A stretch of DNA of 30,000 nt from Theodoxus fluviatilis. Taxonomy: Eukaryota > Mollusca > Gastropoda > Cycloneritida > Neritidae. The DNA lies in NCBI GenBank assembly GCA_034096865.1, contig JAWQFJ010026749.1, positions 1 through 30,000 of the forward strand, in the 5' to 3' direction. Of this stretch, positions 23,301 to 30,000 are shown one piece after another. Below the pieces are notes generated by a model. The model worked only from the letters and a program-made list of their open reading frames with translations. It had not been told where the DNA came from and did no database searches. Position numbers and translations under genes: made by a program. Each line of letters starts with the position of its first letter. Position 1 is the stretch's first letter.

Positions 23301-25218
23301 AAGAGGGTTAAATATTTCAGCAGTACATCTTTAACTGCTTGAAAAAAGGAATTTCACCCTCAGAACATTCCAAGTAGGACCATCTCTTCATAATTGATTT
23401 ATCATTCCTGGCATTCACATCTTATTGCAAAAACATTCCCAGGCAAAGACTTACATCAATTCATTGGACAGAAACAGTGTTGCATTTAACCTGAGCGGTA
23501 AACTTAAGAAAAATGTCATATCAAGACATTGCATGTCTTCACTTAAAAAATGGGAAGAGAAGGTGTGTGTGCGTGCGTGCGTGCGTGCGTGCGAGCGTGC
23601 GTGCATGCGTGCGTGCGTGCGTGCGTGTGTGTGTGTGTGTGTGTGATTTCATACCAGTTTTTGAGCATCCTCTATGGACAGACATTGCACATGAAGAACA
23701 AAAGGCTCAAACTTGAAGACTGCTTGCCCACTGAGAGACTCTAGACTCTGCATCTGTAAAGGGGAGAAAAAACTAAACAAAATAAAAAGTTCATGTGATA
23801 CTTTAATACACTACTTAGTCAAACACAGCACCTATGCAAACAACTCAAGGGAATTACTTCTTCTAATTATATTGCCTGCTCACTCTATGTGTGCATGTGT
23901 GTGTGTGTGTGTGTGTGTGTAAGCATATGCATGAATGCATGCAAGCGTGTGTGTGCATTCTTTCACTTGTATGTGTTTGATAGTAAGGAGCTTAAACCTA
24001 CCAAAGGAAATGTAGAAAGTGTGGCTGTTTGCTTTTGTTTTATCTCCAACGATGAGAGTCACAAATGCAAGTAAATAAAAATGAAAACAACAGCAACAAT
24101 ATTATCACTTTAAGAAACTGAGCAAAGGCAAGACCATTTCTACATAAGTTTTTCAGTGCCAGATCACATTCTTCATTCTTATGCATTGAGAGGGTGTGCC
24201 ACAAAGACTTCATTTCATTAGACCAAATAAAAAGTTGTGGTTTCAGTAACTCTACCGACCCAAGTTTTTCCTGCTGACCTTTTTTTTATAATGAAAAAAA
24301 GGAAGAAAAGTCAGAAAGAAAGGATGGAAGAAATCAATGGTAATCAAAAAAGAGAAGTTGTGATTTATGTTCAATCTAGTTTTTTATATAGAAAACACCA
24401 GTTCAGCCTGATCTGTCGACCTAATTTTGTGTGCATGTGTGGTCATGTTGCCTGATCTGTCGACCTAATTTTGTGTGCATGTGTGGTCATGTTGCCTGAT
24501 CTGTCGACCTAATTTTGTGTGCATGTGTGGTCATGTTGCCTGATCTGTCGACCTAATTTTGTGTGCATGTGTGGTCATGTTGCCATAACCACAGCTGGTT
24601 TTTTTCTTTGGGCCTCAGTGAAGAAGGATGATCTGTGGCTTTAGTTCACACCTAGTCTTACCACATCATCCACGTTTGCATAGTCGTGTGTTGTGTGCCT
24701 CAGTGAAGAAGGGTGATCTGTGGCTTCAGCTCATTAAGTCTTGCCACATCATCCACATTTGCATAGTCGTGTGTTGTGTGCCTCAGTGAAGAAGGGTGAT
24801 CTGTGGCTTTAGTTCACACCAAGTCTTACCACATCATCCACATTTGCATAGTCGTGTGTTGTGTGGAGCCAGACACAGCCTTTCTTCTTGACTCTCTCTG
24901 CACTGTCCTGAAAGAGTTGAAATAGATCAGGCACTATTCTGAATGATTAGTTCATGAACCTTACCAAAAAGTGCATACACAGCAAGCAATTCTTCAAATA
25001 GGGAAAGATGTCACTAGTTCTATCTCATCTCAACAGTAATAAAAATATCTCCCCCCCCCCCCCCCCATGATGAATACCCCGATTAAACCAATTTTATTTC
25101 GATGTACATATTACACTCTGATCTTAAACAACCATGACATTGTAGCAGAGACTGACATGTCATCGACTTAACCGTAAGTTGTAAGTTTTAGTACTCTGCT
25201 GTGTCATTGTTTTGAATT

Positions 25219-25303
<85 letters not shown>

Positions 25304-25338
25304 AATTTCTATACTGATGGGTCGTTGGCTGAAAATAA

Positions 25339-25418
<80 letters not shown>

Positions 25419-26272
25419 TTTTATGATGATGGTGTTGCCACCTATTTAATTGAATGGCAACAAGGAACCCAGAGATAAGCTGCAGCGTTTTGGAGAAGAC
25501 AGGATGGAAACAACAATTAAGGATGAATGGACAATTGGATAAGACTTTATGGTCTATCAGCCTCAGTAGGCTATGCAAGGCCATTGGCTGCCCAAGCATT
25601 GGTGTCGGATGGATCAACGTTATGAGCACATCGAGCAACGAAAAGTAGCATGACAGGAAGCAGCAATGAAAAATTGACGTAATCGAGGATAGCCTTCAAC
25701 AAATATTCCAGTTTTAATTAACACCAGTCTAAGAACCAATAGATATGTGTCTTTCTGTTAGAGTTAATTAATGTTGAACTTCTTGTACGTTTCTGTTTTT
25801 GTATGTATGTATAATGTTTTTGCCACCGACAAAACAAATTTCCTTGTAACATGTTACAATGACTCGAATGAGGACAATAAAGTATCTTGTATCTTGTACC
25901 TTGTAATGTGACTGTCCTATGCTTAGCGTAGCAGAAGACGTAATTAAATCGATACACACGTTTCCGAGTCCCCAAACATGTGTAAATTTGAGTGTTAGTT
26001 AATATGCATTCCAAATTTCGTTTTCAGAACTCAGTTTAGAGTTTGAACCATTTTCTCCGTGCAAAATCAAGAGCCGAAGTTTTTCCGTTCCTACCTACCT
26101 GGTTCTCGAAAACCAATATCCGGCCTGAACATGAACTGGTCGTGAAGAAAGTCGATTGGTCATTGATATAATTCACAAGACCATGGATCGGGGCGTCGAT
26201 AGAACCCTTGCGGCTGAGATCAATACCAGATAAACTGGACGATTTATGTCTTTCGAACGTAGTCGCGTCCAT
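17106..26272 (-). CDS. TYW3: TYW3, tRNA wybutosine-synthesising methyltransferase (7 exons)
   Basis: Exons, in transcription order: 26272-26099, 24907-24830, 23753-23655, 19849-19778, 18244-18176, 17710-17646 and 17304-17106. Together they are 756 bases, 251 residues plus TGA; the human protein is about 259. In the family, TYW3 uses S-adenosylmethionine for N4-methylation of the wyosine intermediate yW-86, giving yW-72 on G37 of tRNA-Phe. Family blocks seen in order: DLSRKGS (19-25), [10 protein letters not shown] (42-51), [30 protein letters not shown] (124-132), [13 protein letters not shown] (142-154) and LVKCANAKM. The tail is basic then acidic, as is common in the family. Start context is aaccATGG. 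Introns 1-5 are phase 0 and intron 6 is phase 2; splice sites are GT-AG. Oddities: the end of exon 2 is triplicated, and intron 3 holds nested transposons. The gene converges on ADPRM. Confidence 0.94.
17646..17710 (-). CDS. TYW3: TYW3 exon 6
   Basis: The acceptor has an unbroken pyrimidine tract (tttctttcttttttccag) and the donor is gtaagg. It has 21 codons, [18 protein letters not shown] onward, plus two bases of an Arg codon. Confidence 0.93.
18176..18244 (-). CDS. TYW3: TYW3 exon 5
   Basis: The acceptor is ctcgctgcag and the donor gtttgt, the weakest donor of the gene. It has 23 codons, [19 protein letters not shown] and four more residues. Confidence 0.92.
18669..18713. repeat. (CA)n microsatellite in TYW3 intron 4
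   Basis: Interrupted CA repeat (cacaca, tgcacataaa, cacaca). Confidence 0.85.
19213..19432. repeat. (GGAT)n with GGGA/GGGT variants
   Basis: A 220-bp tetranucleotide tract in TYW3 intron 4. It adjoins SINE-like copy C and is probably that element's tail, greatly expanded. Confidence 0.9.
19213..19610 (-). mobile_element. SINE-like element copy C with expanded tail
   Basis: From 19433 it matches copies A and B: TTTTATGACCTATCAGCC head, GATGTCCCTAGTT core and CCTCCAACCCACA end. It is on the - strand, with the tail at the left. Target duplications are not evident. Confidence 0.65.
19778..19849 (-). CDS. TYW3: TYW3 exon 4
   Basis: The acceptor is ctttctttttcacag and the donor gtaagt. It has 24 codons, [15 protein letters not shown] onward, the most recognisable TYW3 block. 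Confidence 0.95.
22014..22214. mobile_element. 201-bp inverted-repeat insertion at the transposase break
   Basis: GCTATTTACCAAAATGGCGC at the left faces GGCGCCAAATGGTAAATAGC-like sequence at the right, about 35 bp each with mismatches. Its right end coincides with the loss of transposase homology. Confidence 0.45.
22140..22892 (-). pseudogene. Truncated BED zinc-finger transposase
   Basis: The frame begins [11 protein letters not shown]. It has a BED-type finger (CRFCEKDF ... [11 protein letters not shown]), a spacer, then [21 protein letters not shown] and VLLFDESLN, an order shared with a common animal transposase family. Family-like sequence ends at DIHVRF near 22215, exactly where a 201-bp inverted repeat begins. 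The remaining residues to the stop are unrelated. The catalytic C-terminal half and dimerisation domain are missing, so it cannot transpose on its own. Confidence 0.75.
23564..23644. repeat. (GTGC)n-(GT)n microsatellite beside the exon 3 donor of TYW3
   Basis: On the gene strand this is CA then GCAC repeats starting about ten bases after the gtatga donor. Confidence 0.92.
23655..23753 (-). CDS. TYW3: TYW3 exon 3
   Basis: The acceptor is ctcccctttacag and the donor gtatga. It has 33 codons including [12 protein letters not shown] and EDAQKL. A long CA/GCAC microsatellite begins about ten bases past the donor. Confidence 0.92.
23890..23921. repeat. (GT)n microsatellite
   Basis: Short GT tract in TYW3 intron 2. 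Confidence 0.85.
24407..24582. repeat. Four identical 44-bp tandem repeats
   Basis: The unit starts CCTGATCTGTCGACCTAATT and ends GTGGTCATGTTG. The four copies look identical, so the expansion is recent. It lies in TYW3 intron 2, about 30 bases from the exon-end triplication. Confidence 0.95.
24612..24864. repeat. Three tandem 83-85-bp copies containing the end of TYW3 exon 2
   Basis: Copies are 24612-24696, 24697-24779 and 24780-24864. Each holds the last 35 coding bases of exon 2, the splice donor and about 50 bases of intron. The copy at 24780 is the real exon end. The donor is gtaaga in the first and third copies and gcaaga in the middle one. Confidence 0.95.
24830..24907 (-). CDS. TYW3: TYW3 exon 2
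   Basis: The acceptor is aactctttcag. The exon has 26 codons, starting [10 protein letters not shown] and continuing [16 protein letters not shown], before donor gtaaga. Its last 35 bases and the following intron start are repeated twice more downstream in the intron. Confidence 0.9.
25051..25066. repeat. Poly-C tract
   Basis: Sixteen C in TYW3 intron 1. Confidence 0.95.
25219..25301. repeat. (GT)n-(AT)n-(GT)n microsatellite
   Basis: About 40 bases of AT flanked by GT tracts. It lies in TYW3 intron 1. Confidence 0.92.
25343..25414. repeat. (TC)36 microsatellite
   Basis: Uninterrupted TC repeat in TYW3 intron 1. Confidence 0.95.
25516..25592 (-). mobile_element. SINE-like element copy D, truncated
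   Basis: Only the tail side and hairpin head remain: degenerate GGAT/GAAT units, then CTTTATGGTCTATCAGCC and GGCTATGCAAGGCCATT. Loss of the far end is typical of 5'-truncated retroposition. Confidence 0.6.
25773..25906 (+). mobile_element. 3' end of a non-LTR retroelement
   Basis: AAATTTCCTTGTAAC, then GAGGACAATAAAG and a tail of TATCTTG-type heptamers (three units), resembling L2/CR1-type LINE ends. The left limit is uncertain. It is antisense in TYW3 intron 1. Confidence 0.55.
26099..26272 (-). CDS. TYW3: TYW3 exon 1
   Basis: Encodes residues 1-58, including DLSRKGS and the [10 protein letters not shown] block. It ends with FENQ before donor gtaggt. A second gtagg four bases further on would shift the frame. 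Confidence 0.92.
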
Positions 26273-26862
26273 GGTTATTGAGAATTACCCCTCTTGAAAA
26301 TTTACAAGGTGTTTGGAGTTACTTCCCTTCTACCGACTTTTTCGACCCACACTCACATCTGATAGGACGATGACGATATGATGAAAAGAGATGTAAAGGA
26401 AATCAAGTGACACCGGTCTATGCCTCTCAAAACTTGCGACTATGCAGCGTGGCCCTGACTAAGCAAGCTCTTGAATAACCATTCACGAGTTTCCATGAAA
26501 TAATTGCGACTAAAGTGGTGTTAATTTTGGGTGGTGTGGGGAATGTTTCTTTATTTCTTGTTTTCTTTAACAAGGGTTGAATGTTAAGATATGCAGTTAT
26601 GCCTAAATAATGAATTTCCCTGGGAAAATAATGTTGTATTGATCAATCAATATTTGGACACTTCGAGTTGTTGTTGTTGTTGCGTACCTGGGCTAAACAC
26701 ACCCAGGATCACCCAAGTGGGTGAGATGATTGCGTGTGTGACTGTTTTGAACACCCCGCCATATATAGACAGCCACACTCCGTCTTCAGAGGATTTGATC
26801 TCCGTCTCCAGAGAATGCCAGTTGTTATGTTAGGAGCTTACCACGGCTGAAGATAATCCCCA
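26273..26862. other. 5' flank of TYW3, promoter region by position
   Basis: The region directly before the TYW3 ATG. I see no TATA box close to the start and no other gene. It has a short GTT repeat at 26669-26683. Confidence 0.35.
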
Positions 26863-27235
26863 CATAACAGTACAACATAACATTTTGCTGTAGCCTTGGT
26901 TTTTGGCTGGAGTCAACAAATACCAACAGCCTTTGCCCAAGGCAAACACTTCGAGTTAGTTTCTGCACAAGGGAGTAACAATGTGCAGACACTAACCCGG
27001 CTATACGTACAAGACAAGGGTCAAGAAAGACGAGCTGACCCTGTAGAATCGCACTTGTTCAGAAAGCAGATTCATAATCAGGGGAAGGCATACGTTCTTA
27101 ATACCACTTCGAAGGGAATTATACATTTTTCGAGGTCGATTTTTGATGGGCTTTCTAGTTTCTGCTGCGATTGTCGTCTCTACACCAGCGTCACCATGTG
27201 AATGTGCAGCAAAATGTTAAAATGTACTCGTTATG
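26863..27235. mobile_element. Possible 373-bp inverted-repeat element
   Basis: CATAACAGTACAACATAAC followed by ATTTTGCTG at the left faces its approximate complement (CAGCAAAATGTTAAAATGTA then CTCGTTATG) at the right, about 28 bp. No target duplication is seen, so identity is uncertain. Confidence 0.35.
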
Positions 27236-27279
27236 CGTTTTGAAGCAAAAGCTGACACTGTATTAACATTCAAAAGTAT

Positions 27280-27402
27280 TTTATTATTGTACAGTGACTA
27301 AAGAAACTATCTACAGCGTTTACACTACAAAAAGATCCTAACATGTTTTATTCCAGTATTGTTCCATCTTCTTTTAGTTTGCCACTGGGCACGTACTTTA
27401 TT
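27280..27402 (-). promoter_or_regulatory. Three AATAAA signals ending the - strand gene
   Basis: AATAAA occurs on the - strand at 27397-27402, 27347-27352 and 27280-27285, 150-280 bases after the putative TAA. They mark the likely 3' end of the Q-rich gene. Confidence 0.45.
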
Positions 27403-27555
27403 TCGCTATTTACGATTTTTCGCGATCGTCCGAGCTGCTTCCTACAAAGGAAATTCCCATGTCAGTCCAGTTTCTCAATGCAAGCTCACGTTCAGGAAAA
27501 ATCTGAATCCAAATGATAACGACCAGCTGCACTCTCGGAAAAGAGCTCTACTTCT

Positions 27556-27703
27556 TTAATTCTGTGGATCCGTGTCAGTATCGCTGTGAACTGACATGCC
27601 AGGTGCTACAGGTCCTACTCCAGCTGAAGGGTTGAGTGCAAAACAGAAGTTGCTCCCGTCGTTGCTGGAACCACTGCTGTCGTTGCTGATGCCGCTGCTC
27701 TTA
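27556..27703 (-). CDS. Possible terminal exon of the Q-rich gene
   Basis: After an acceptor-like atttcctgcag, one frame reads KSSGISNDSSGSSNDGSNFC, then FALNPSAGVGPVAPG and SVHSDTDTDPQN before TAA 27556. A second frame gives an Ala/Thr-rich end. I could not find a donor upstream in the matching phase, so the frame, and whether the exon is coding at all, are open. AATAAA hexamers on this strand follow at 27402. Confidence 0.35.
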
Positions 27704-28003
27704 CTGCAGGAAATGCTTCTCAAGAAATCATTTCACAAGCTTTCATCGTGCATCACATTCAAGGTGGATCTGTCTTTTCACATTTGGACTATTTACATAT
27801 TTTTGAAAACCGCACATGCATTTTGATTGAATTAGTTTTGATCATTTCTGTCATTGCGTCATTAGTACGACACGCCACCTTCTCGTCCCCTGTCTGGGGC
27901 TCTTTCGACTTTTTTTCTATAATTATTGTTTCTGTCGTCACATTGTCGTCACCTCTGCTTCTGCTTCTATGAATGATCTAGGTATGGGACCTATGGAGAC
28001 TTC

Positions 28004-28420
28004 TCATTCGCCCTCCAACTCGCTACGCTCGCTCTCCCTCCTCAGTAGACGAAGCCCCTGGGCCGCGCAGACCAGTCGAGCCTGACACATCAGGCGTCCC
28101 AGCTCCTTCAGTGACGACCCGCACTTCTCCAGATCCTCCTTCTGGCGGCGCCTCTCCTGCCCCAGTCCCTCCAGCTCCTGGTCAAAGGGTTCGCCACCGA
28201 GATCCATCTCGCCCTGCTCTAGTTTTTCCTGTTGTGCCTTCATCTGGCTCAGTGTTTCTTCTGAATCAACCTGAGCGGTCCTTGATCTCGGTTTTTTTAT
28301 CCCTGGTTCCCGCACCAGTTTGTCTTCTTTCCATTTTCCTTTACCGGATTTACCGCGACCTTCGAGGACATGCTTAGCGTTCATATTTGATCCGATCACT
28401 GCATCGTTTCCGGTCACAAT
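28004..28420 (-). CDS. Candidate coiled-coil coding exon downstream of the Q-rich frame
   Basis: An open frame of about 139 codons ends at TGA 28004. The first half is basic (KSGKGKWKEDK), the second a charged, probably coiled-coil stretch (EETLSQMKAQQEKLEQ, then QERRRQKEDLEK), ending LLRRESERSELEGE. The composition looks like real protein and it lies about 100 bases after the Q-rich frame on the same strand. A join from the ccg|gtgatg end of that frame to the gatag before 28420 would keep the frame, but neither site is strong. It may instead be a separate small gene. Function unknown. Confidence 0.45.
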   Translation of the reverse strand: MVTGNDAVIGSNMNAKHVLEGRGKSGKGKWKEDKLVREPGIKKPRSRTAQVDSEETLSQMKAQQEKLEQGEMDLGGEPFDQELEGLGQERRRQKEDLEKCGSSLKELGRLMCQARLVCAAQGLRLLRRESERSELEGE

Positions 28421-28490
28421 AGGCCCTATCTATCTCCGCGGTCTTCATCACTTCCGGCTCGTCCAAGACTATCTCTTCTTCTTCTGCCAT
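28374..28490 (-). CDS. Small acidic reading frame, possible separate start or exon part
   Basis: A 38-residue frame starts at an ATG in good context (gtcATGG): MAEEEEIVLDEPEVMK, then a basic end. It lies between the Q-rich frame and the coiled-coil frame and overlaps the latter in another phase. It could be the start of another transcript, an exon part in a different join, or chance. Confidence 0.25.
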   Translation of the reverse strand: MAEEEEIVLDEPEVMKTAEIDRAYCDRKRCSDRIKYER

Positions 28491-28522
28491 GACATGATCG
28501 GTTTTCTAGAGCCATTTTGGCA

Positions 28523-29926
28523 TTAATTGCCTCTCATCACCGGAAATTCACTATCTTCTTCCCCGACAGTTTCTCCTTCTGTATCAGTCTCTTCCGCAAC
28601 ATCCTCATCCACTTCTAGCTCTACTGTTTTCATCTCTGCCCGCCTGCGTCTGTCTATGGATTCCTCCTCCAGCATGTCCGATTCCAGGATCGTCATCTTT
28701 TCATCTTCTTCTTCATCCTCGTCCTCTGTTGTCTCAACCTCCTCTTCAGACTTCTCTTCACGCGGCTGAACTCCGTGGAGGTCCAGAATTCCTGGAACAC
28801 CAAAAGGCAGACTTTGCTGTGAATCGAATGACCGAGTTACTTGTGCATGAATTGCATCTGCACCTGAGGCCTGGGCAGATCGTGAACCAACTCCTCGGGG
28901 ACTGAACACTTGACTTACACAGGAAGGAAGTCCTTGGAAATCGCTACTTGATCCTGGAGAAAAGTTGTTGGCGTCGACGGTCTGGTTTGTAGGTGTTCCA
29001 AATCTATGGGCAGTGAAGGTATGACTTACATTCATAGGAGGTCCTTGCACATTGTTCAGGTGGCTTAGTTTTAAGTGAACTTGATGGGCACCCAAGACTT
29101 GGCTTGACGGTGTAAAGATTTCTTGGGCACTGAAGGCAACGTTCGGTTTTGCAGCAGGTATTCCAGCATTGAAAGTCTGGCTTGGCAGAGTGCAGGGTCC
29201 TGGAGGTCTGAAGGGATGGTTTGGGTCTACATTGAGTGCTGGGTAATTGACAGCCAGGCTTGGATCAGAATGGAGGCCGAAGGGGTGGCTGATGTCTGTG
29301 TTGAGTCCTTGGACTCCATGCAGTTGACGTGGGTCCGTGGGAAGCCCCTGAAAAATGAAGGCCTGGCCTTGGGGTGCGTTAGGTCCACAGACGAGGAACA
29401 TCTGATTTAGCATTGCCTCAGGACTGGGGACACCCAAGATTTGATTTGGGTTAGTTGAAACTCCTTGGATACCAAAAGCTTCGCTTCCCGTCGGACGAAT
29501 TCCTTGGGCAGTGAGGAGCTGGTTTGGCGGCAAGAAGAAGCCTTGAACATCCATGGATTGGTTTGGTCGGCTTTGAAATCCCTGGCCAGGAAAACCTTGT
29601 TTTGGCTCTGCCCGACTTCCCTGGTCACGCGACGCCTGACTTGATGCTCGCTGAAGTTCCGAGTCACCCAATGTGTTGTCAGATCCCGCGCCAAGTCCTT
29701 GGGCATTGTTGGGTTGATTTGGCCCAGGACCAGGGGCCTGGGTTGGCTCCATTTGAAATCCCTGGTTACTGAAGGGCCAACGTTGTCCCTGGATTGGAAG
29801 ATGCTGTTGCTGCATGGGCTGACGAGAATTAGGTTGACGAAACATGTACGGTTGCTGCTGCTGAAGCTGGTGCTGTTGAAGCTGGTGCAGCTGATGAAGA
29901 AAAGGTTGGTGGAATGGGTTCAGTTG

Positions 29927-29957
<31 letters not shown>

Positions 29958-30000
29958 TGCAGTAGTTGTAATTGGTGTATAAGATGTTGCTGATACACAT
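28523..30000 (-). CDS. Partial gene: poly-Q, 13-residue-repeat, acidic-tail protein
   Basis: An open frame of at least 491 residues enters from beyond the right edge and stops at TAA 28523. I do not recognise it. Residues are counted from 29998. 1-70 are Gln/His/Leu-rich, with 12 consecutive Gln at about 14-25 from mixed CAG and CAA codons. About 84-410 is a diverged tandem array of a 13-residue unit, best described as x-P-N-Q-x-F/L-x-x-Q-G-x-x-x, for example RPNQSMDVQGFFL followed by PPNQLLTAQGIRP. About 412-483 is strongly acidic with a short basic patch (IDRRRRAEMK). No signal peptide or membrane segment is seen. The composition suggests a nuclear or RNA-associated low-complexity protein, but that is inference. 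The true start lies outside the window. The other frames are also open because the repeat is 39 bases. Confidence 0.75.
28770..29749 (-). repeat. About 25 tandem copies of a 39-bp / 13-residue coding repeat
   Basis: Cutting the frame every 13 residues lines up Pro-Asn-Gln (or Ser/Asn-His/Gln) at positions 2-4 and Gln-Gly at 9-10. Units include GPNQPNNAQGLGA, EPKQGFPGQGFQS, RPNQSMDVQGFFL, DPRQLHGVQGLNT, PTNQTVDANNFSP and CVSQVFSPRGVGS. One unit near residues 248-257 is 10 residues long. The copies are well diverged in DNA, so the array is old rather than a fresh expansion. Confidence 0.7.
29922..29962 (-). repeat. CAG/CAA trinucleotide tract encoding poly-Gln
   Basis: About 12 in-frame Gln codons; the CAG run is interrupted by CAA towards its 3' side on the gene strand. 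It is coding in the Q-rich frame. Confidence 0.9.

Larger units (their letters stand above)
20069..23307. mobile_element. piggyBac-like element (about 620 bp) carrying a nested transposon
   Basis: Flanked by TTAA at 20065-20068 and 23308-23311. The termini are CCCTCTTC at the left and GAAGAGGG at the right, as in the piggyBac class. Without the insertion at 20679-23287 it is about 620 bp and non-coding. It contains an internal direct duplication (about 20174-20275 and 20480-20620). It lies in TYW3 intron 3. Confidence 0.65.

Noticed and set aside
26896..27201. 101-codon + strand frame
   Set aside because: It lies in the possible inverted-repeat segment; its composition is not convincing and no homology is recognised.
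28111..28377. Pro/Ser-rich + strand frame
   Set aside because: Antisense shadow of the coiled-coil candidate exon.

Overview
This is nuclear DNA from an animal. Genes are split by GT-AG introns, simple repeats are abundant, and several transposon families are nested in one another. The repeat style, the common TAGGCCTA octamer and the invertebrate-like element termini would fit a mollusc or another marine invertebrate, but that is a weak inference. Nothing suggests bacterial or organellar DNA, and I found no tRNA, rRNA or CRISPR array.

Three genes can be supported. (1) ADPRM, + strand, four coding exons between 5666 and 9496, 371 residues: a manganese-dependent ADP-ribose/CDP-alcohol diphosphatase with its metallophosphatase motifs intact. 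A unique 3' region follows up to an AATAAA at 11411. (2) TYW3, - strand, seven exons between 26272 and 17106, 251 residues: the methyltransferase of wybutosine synthesis on tRNA-Phe. All seven exons were assembled by reading through splice sites, and the phases agree throughout. (3) At the right edge, a - strand gene cut by the window end. It has a poly-glutamine stretch, about 25 copies of a 13-residue repeat and an acidic tail, and I do not recognise it. A downstream coiled-coil frame and a possible terminal exon may belong to it, but the joins are unresolved.

Layout: 1-744 is a decayed LINE reverse transcriptase split by a 416-bp inverted-repeat element. 745-5644 holds simple repeats, a SINE-like copy split by a palindromic element, a 240-bp inverted-repeat element and otherwise unassigned DNA. 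5645-11430 is ADPRM. 11527-16510 is a 5-kb minisatellite of a 33-bp unit with higher-order repeats. 16555-16740 is a SINE-like copy. 17082-26272 is TYW3, whose introns carry a piggyBac-like element containing a hAT-like transposon remnant, another SINE-like copy, several microsatellites and a LINE 3' end. 26273-27279 is intergenic. 27280-30000 is the Q-rich gene.

ADPRM and TYW3 converge on the minisatellite. TYW3 and the Q-rich gene lie head to tail. The genes show no common pathway. The most unusual items are a tandem triplication of the end of TYW3 exon 2 together with its splice donor, the 33-bp G-rich array between convergent genes, the 13-residue repeat protein, and an element built of palindromes at three scales. 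I see no sign of a wholly new multi-gene system.
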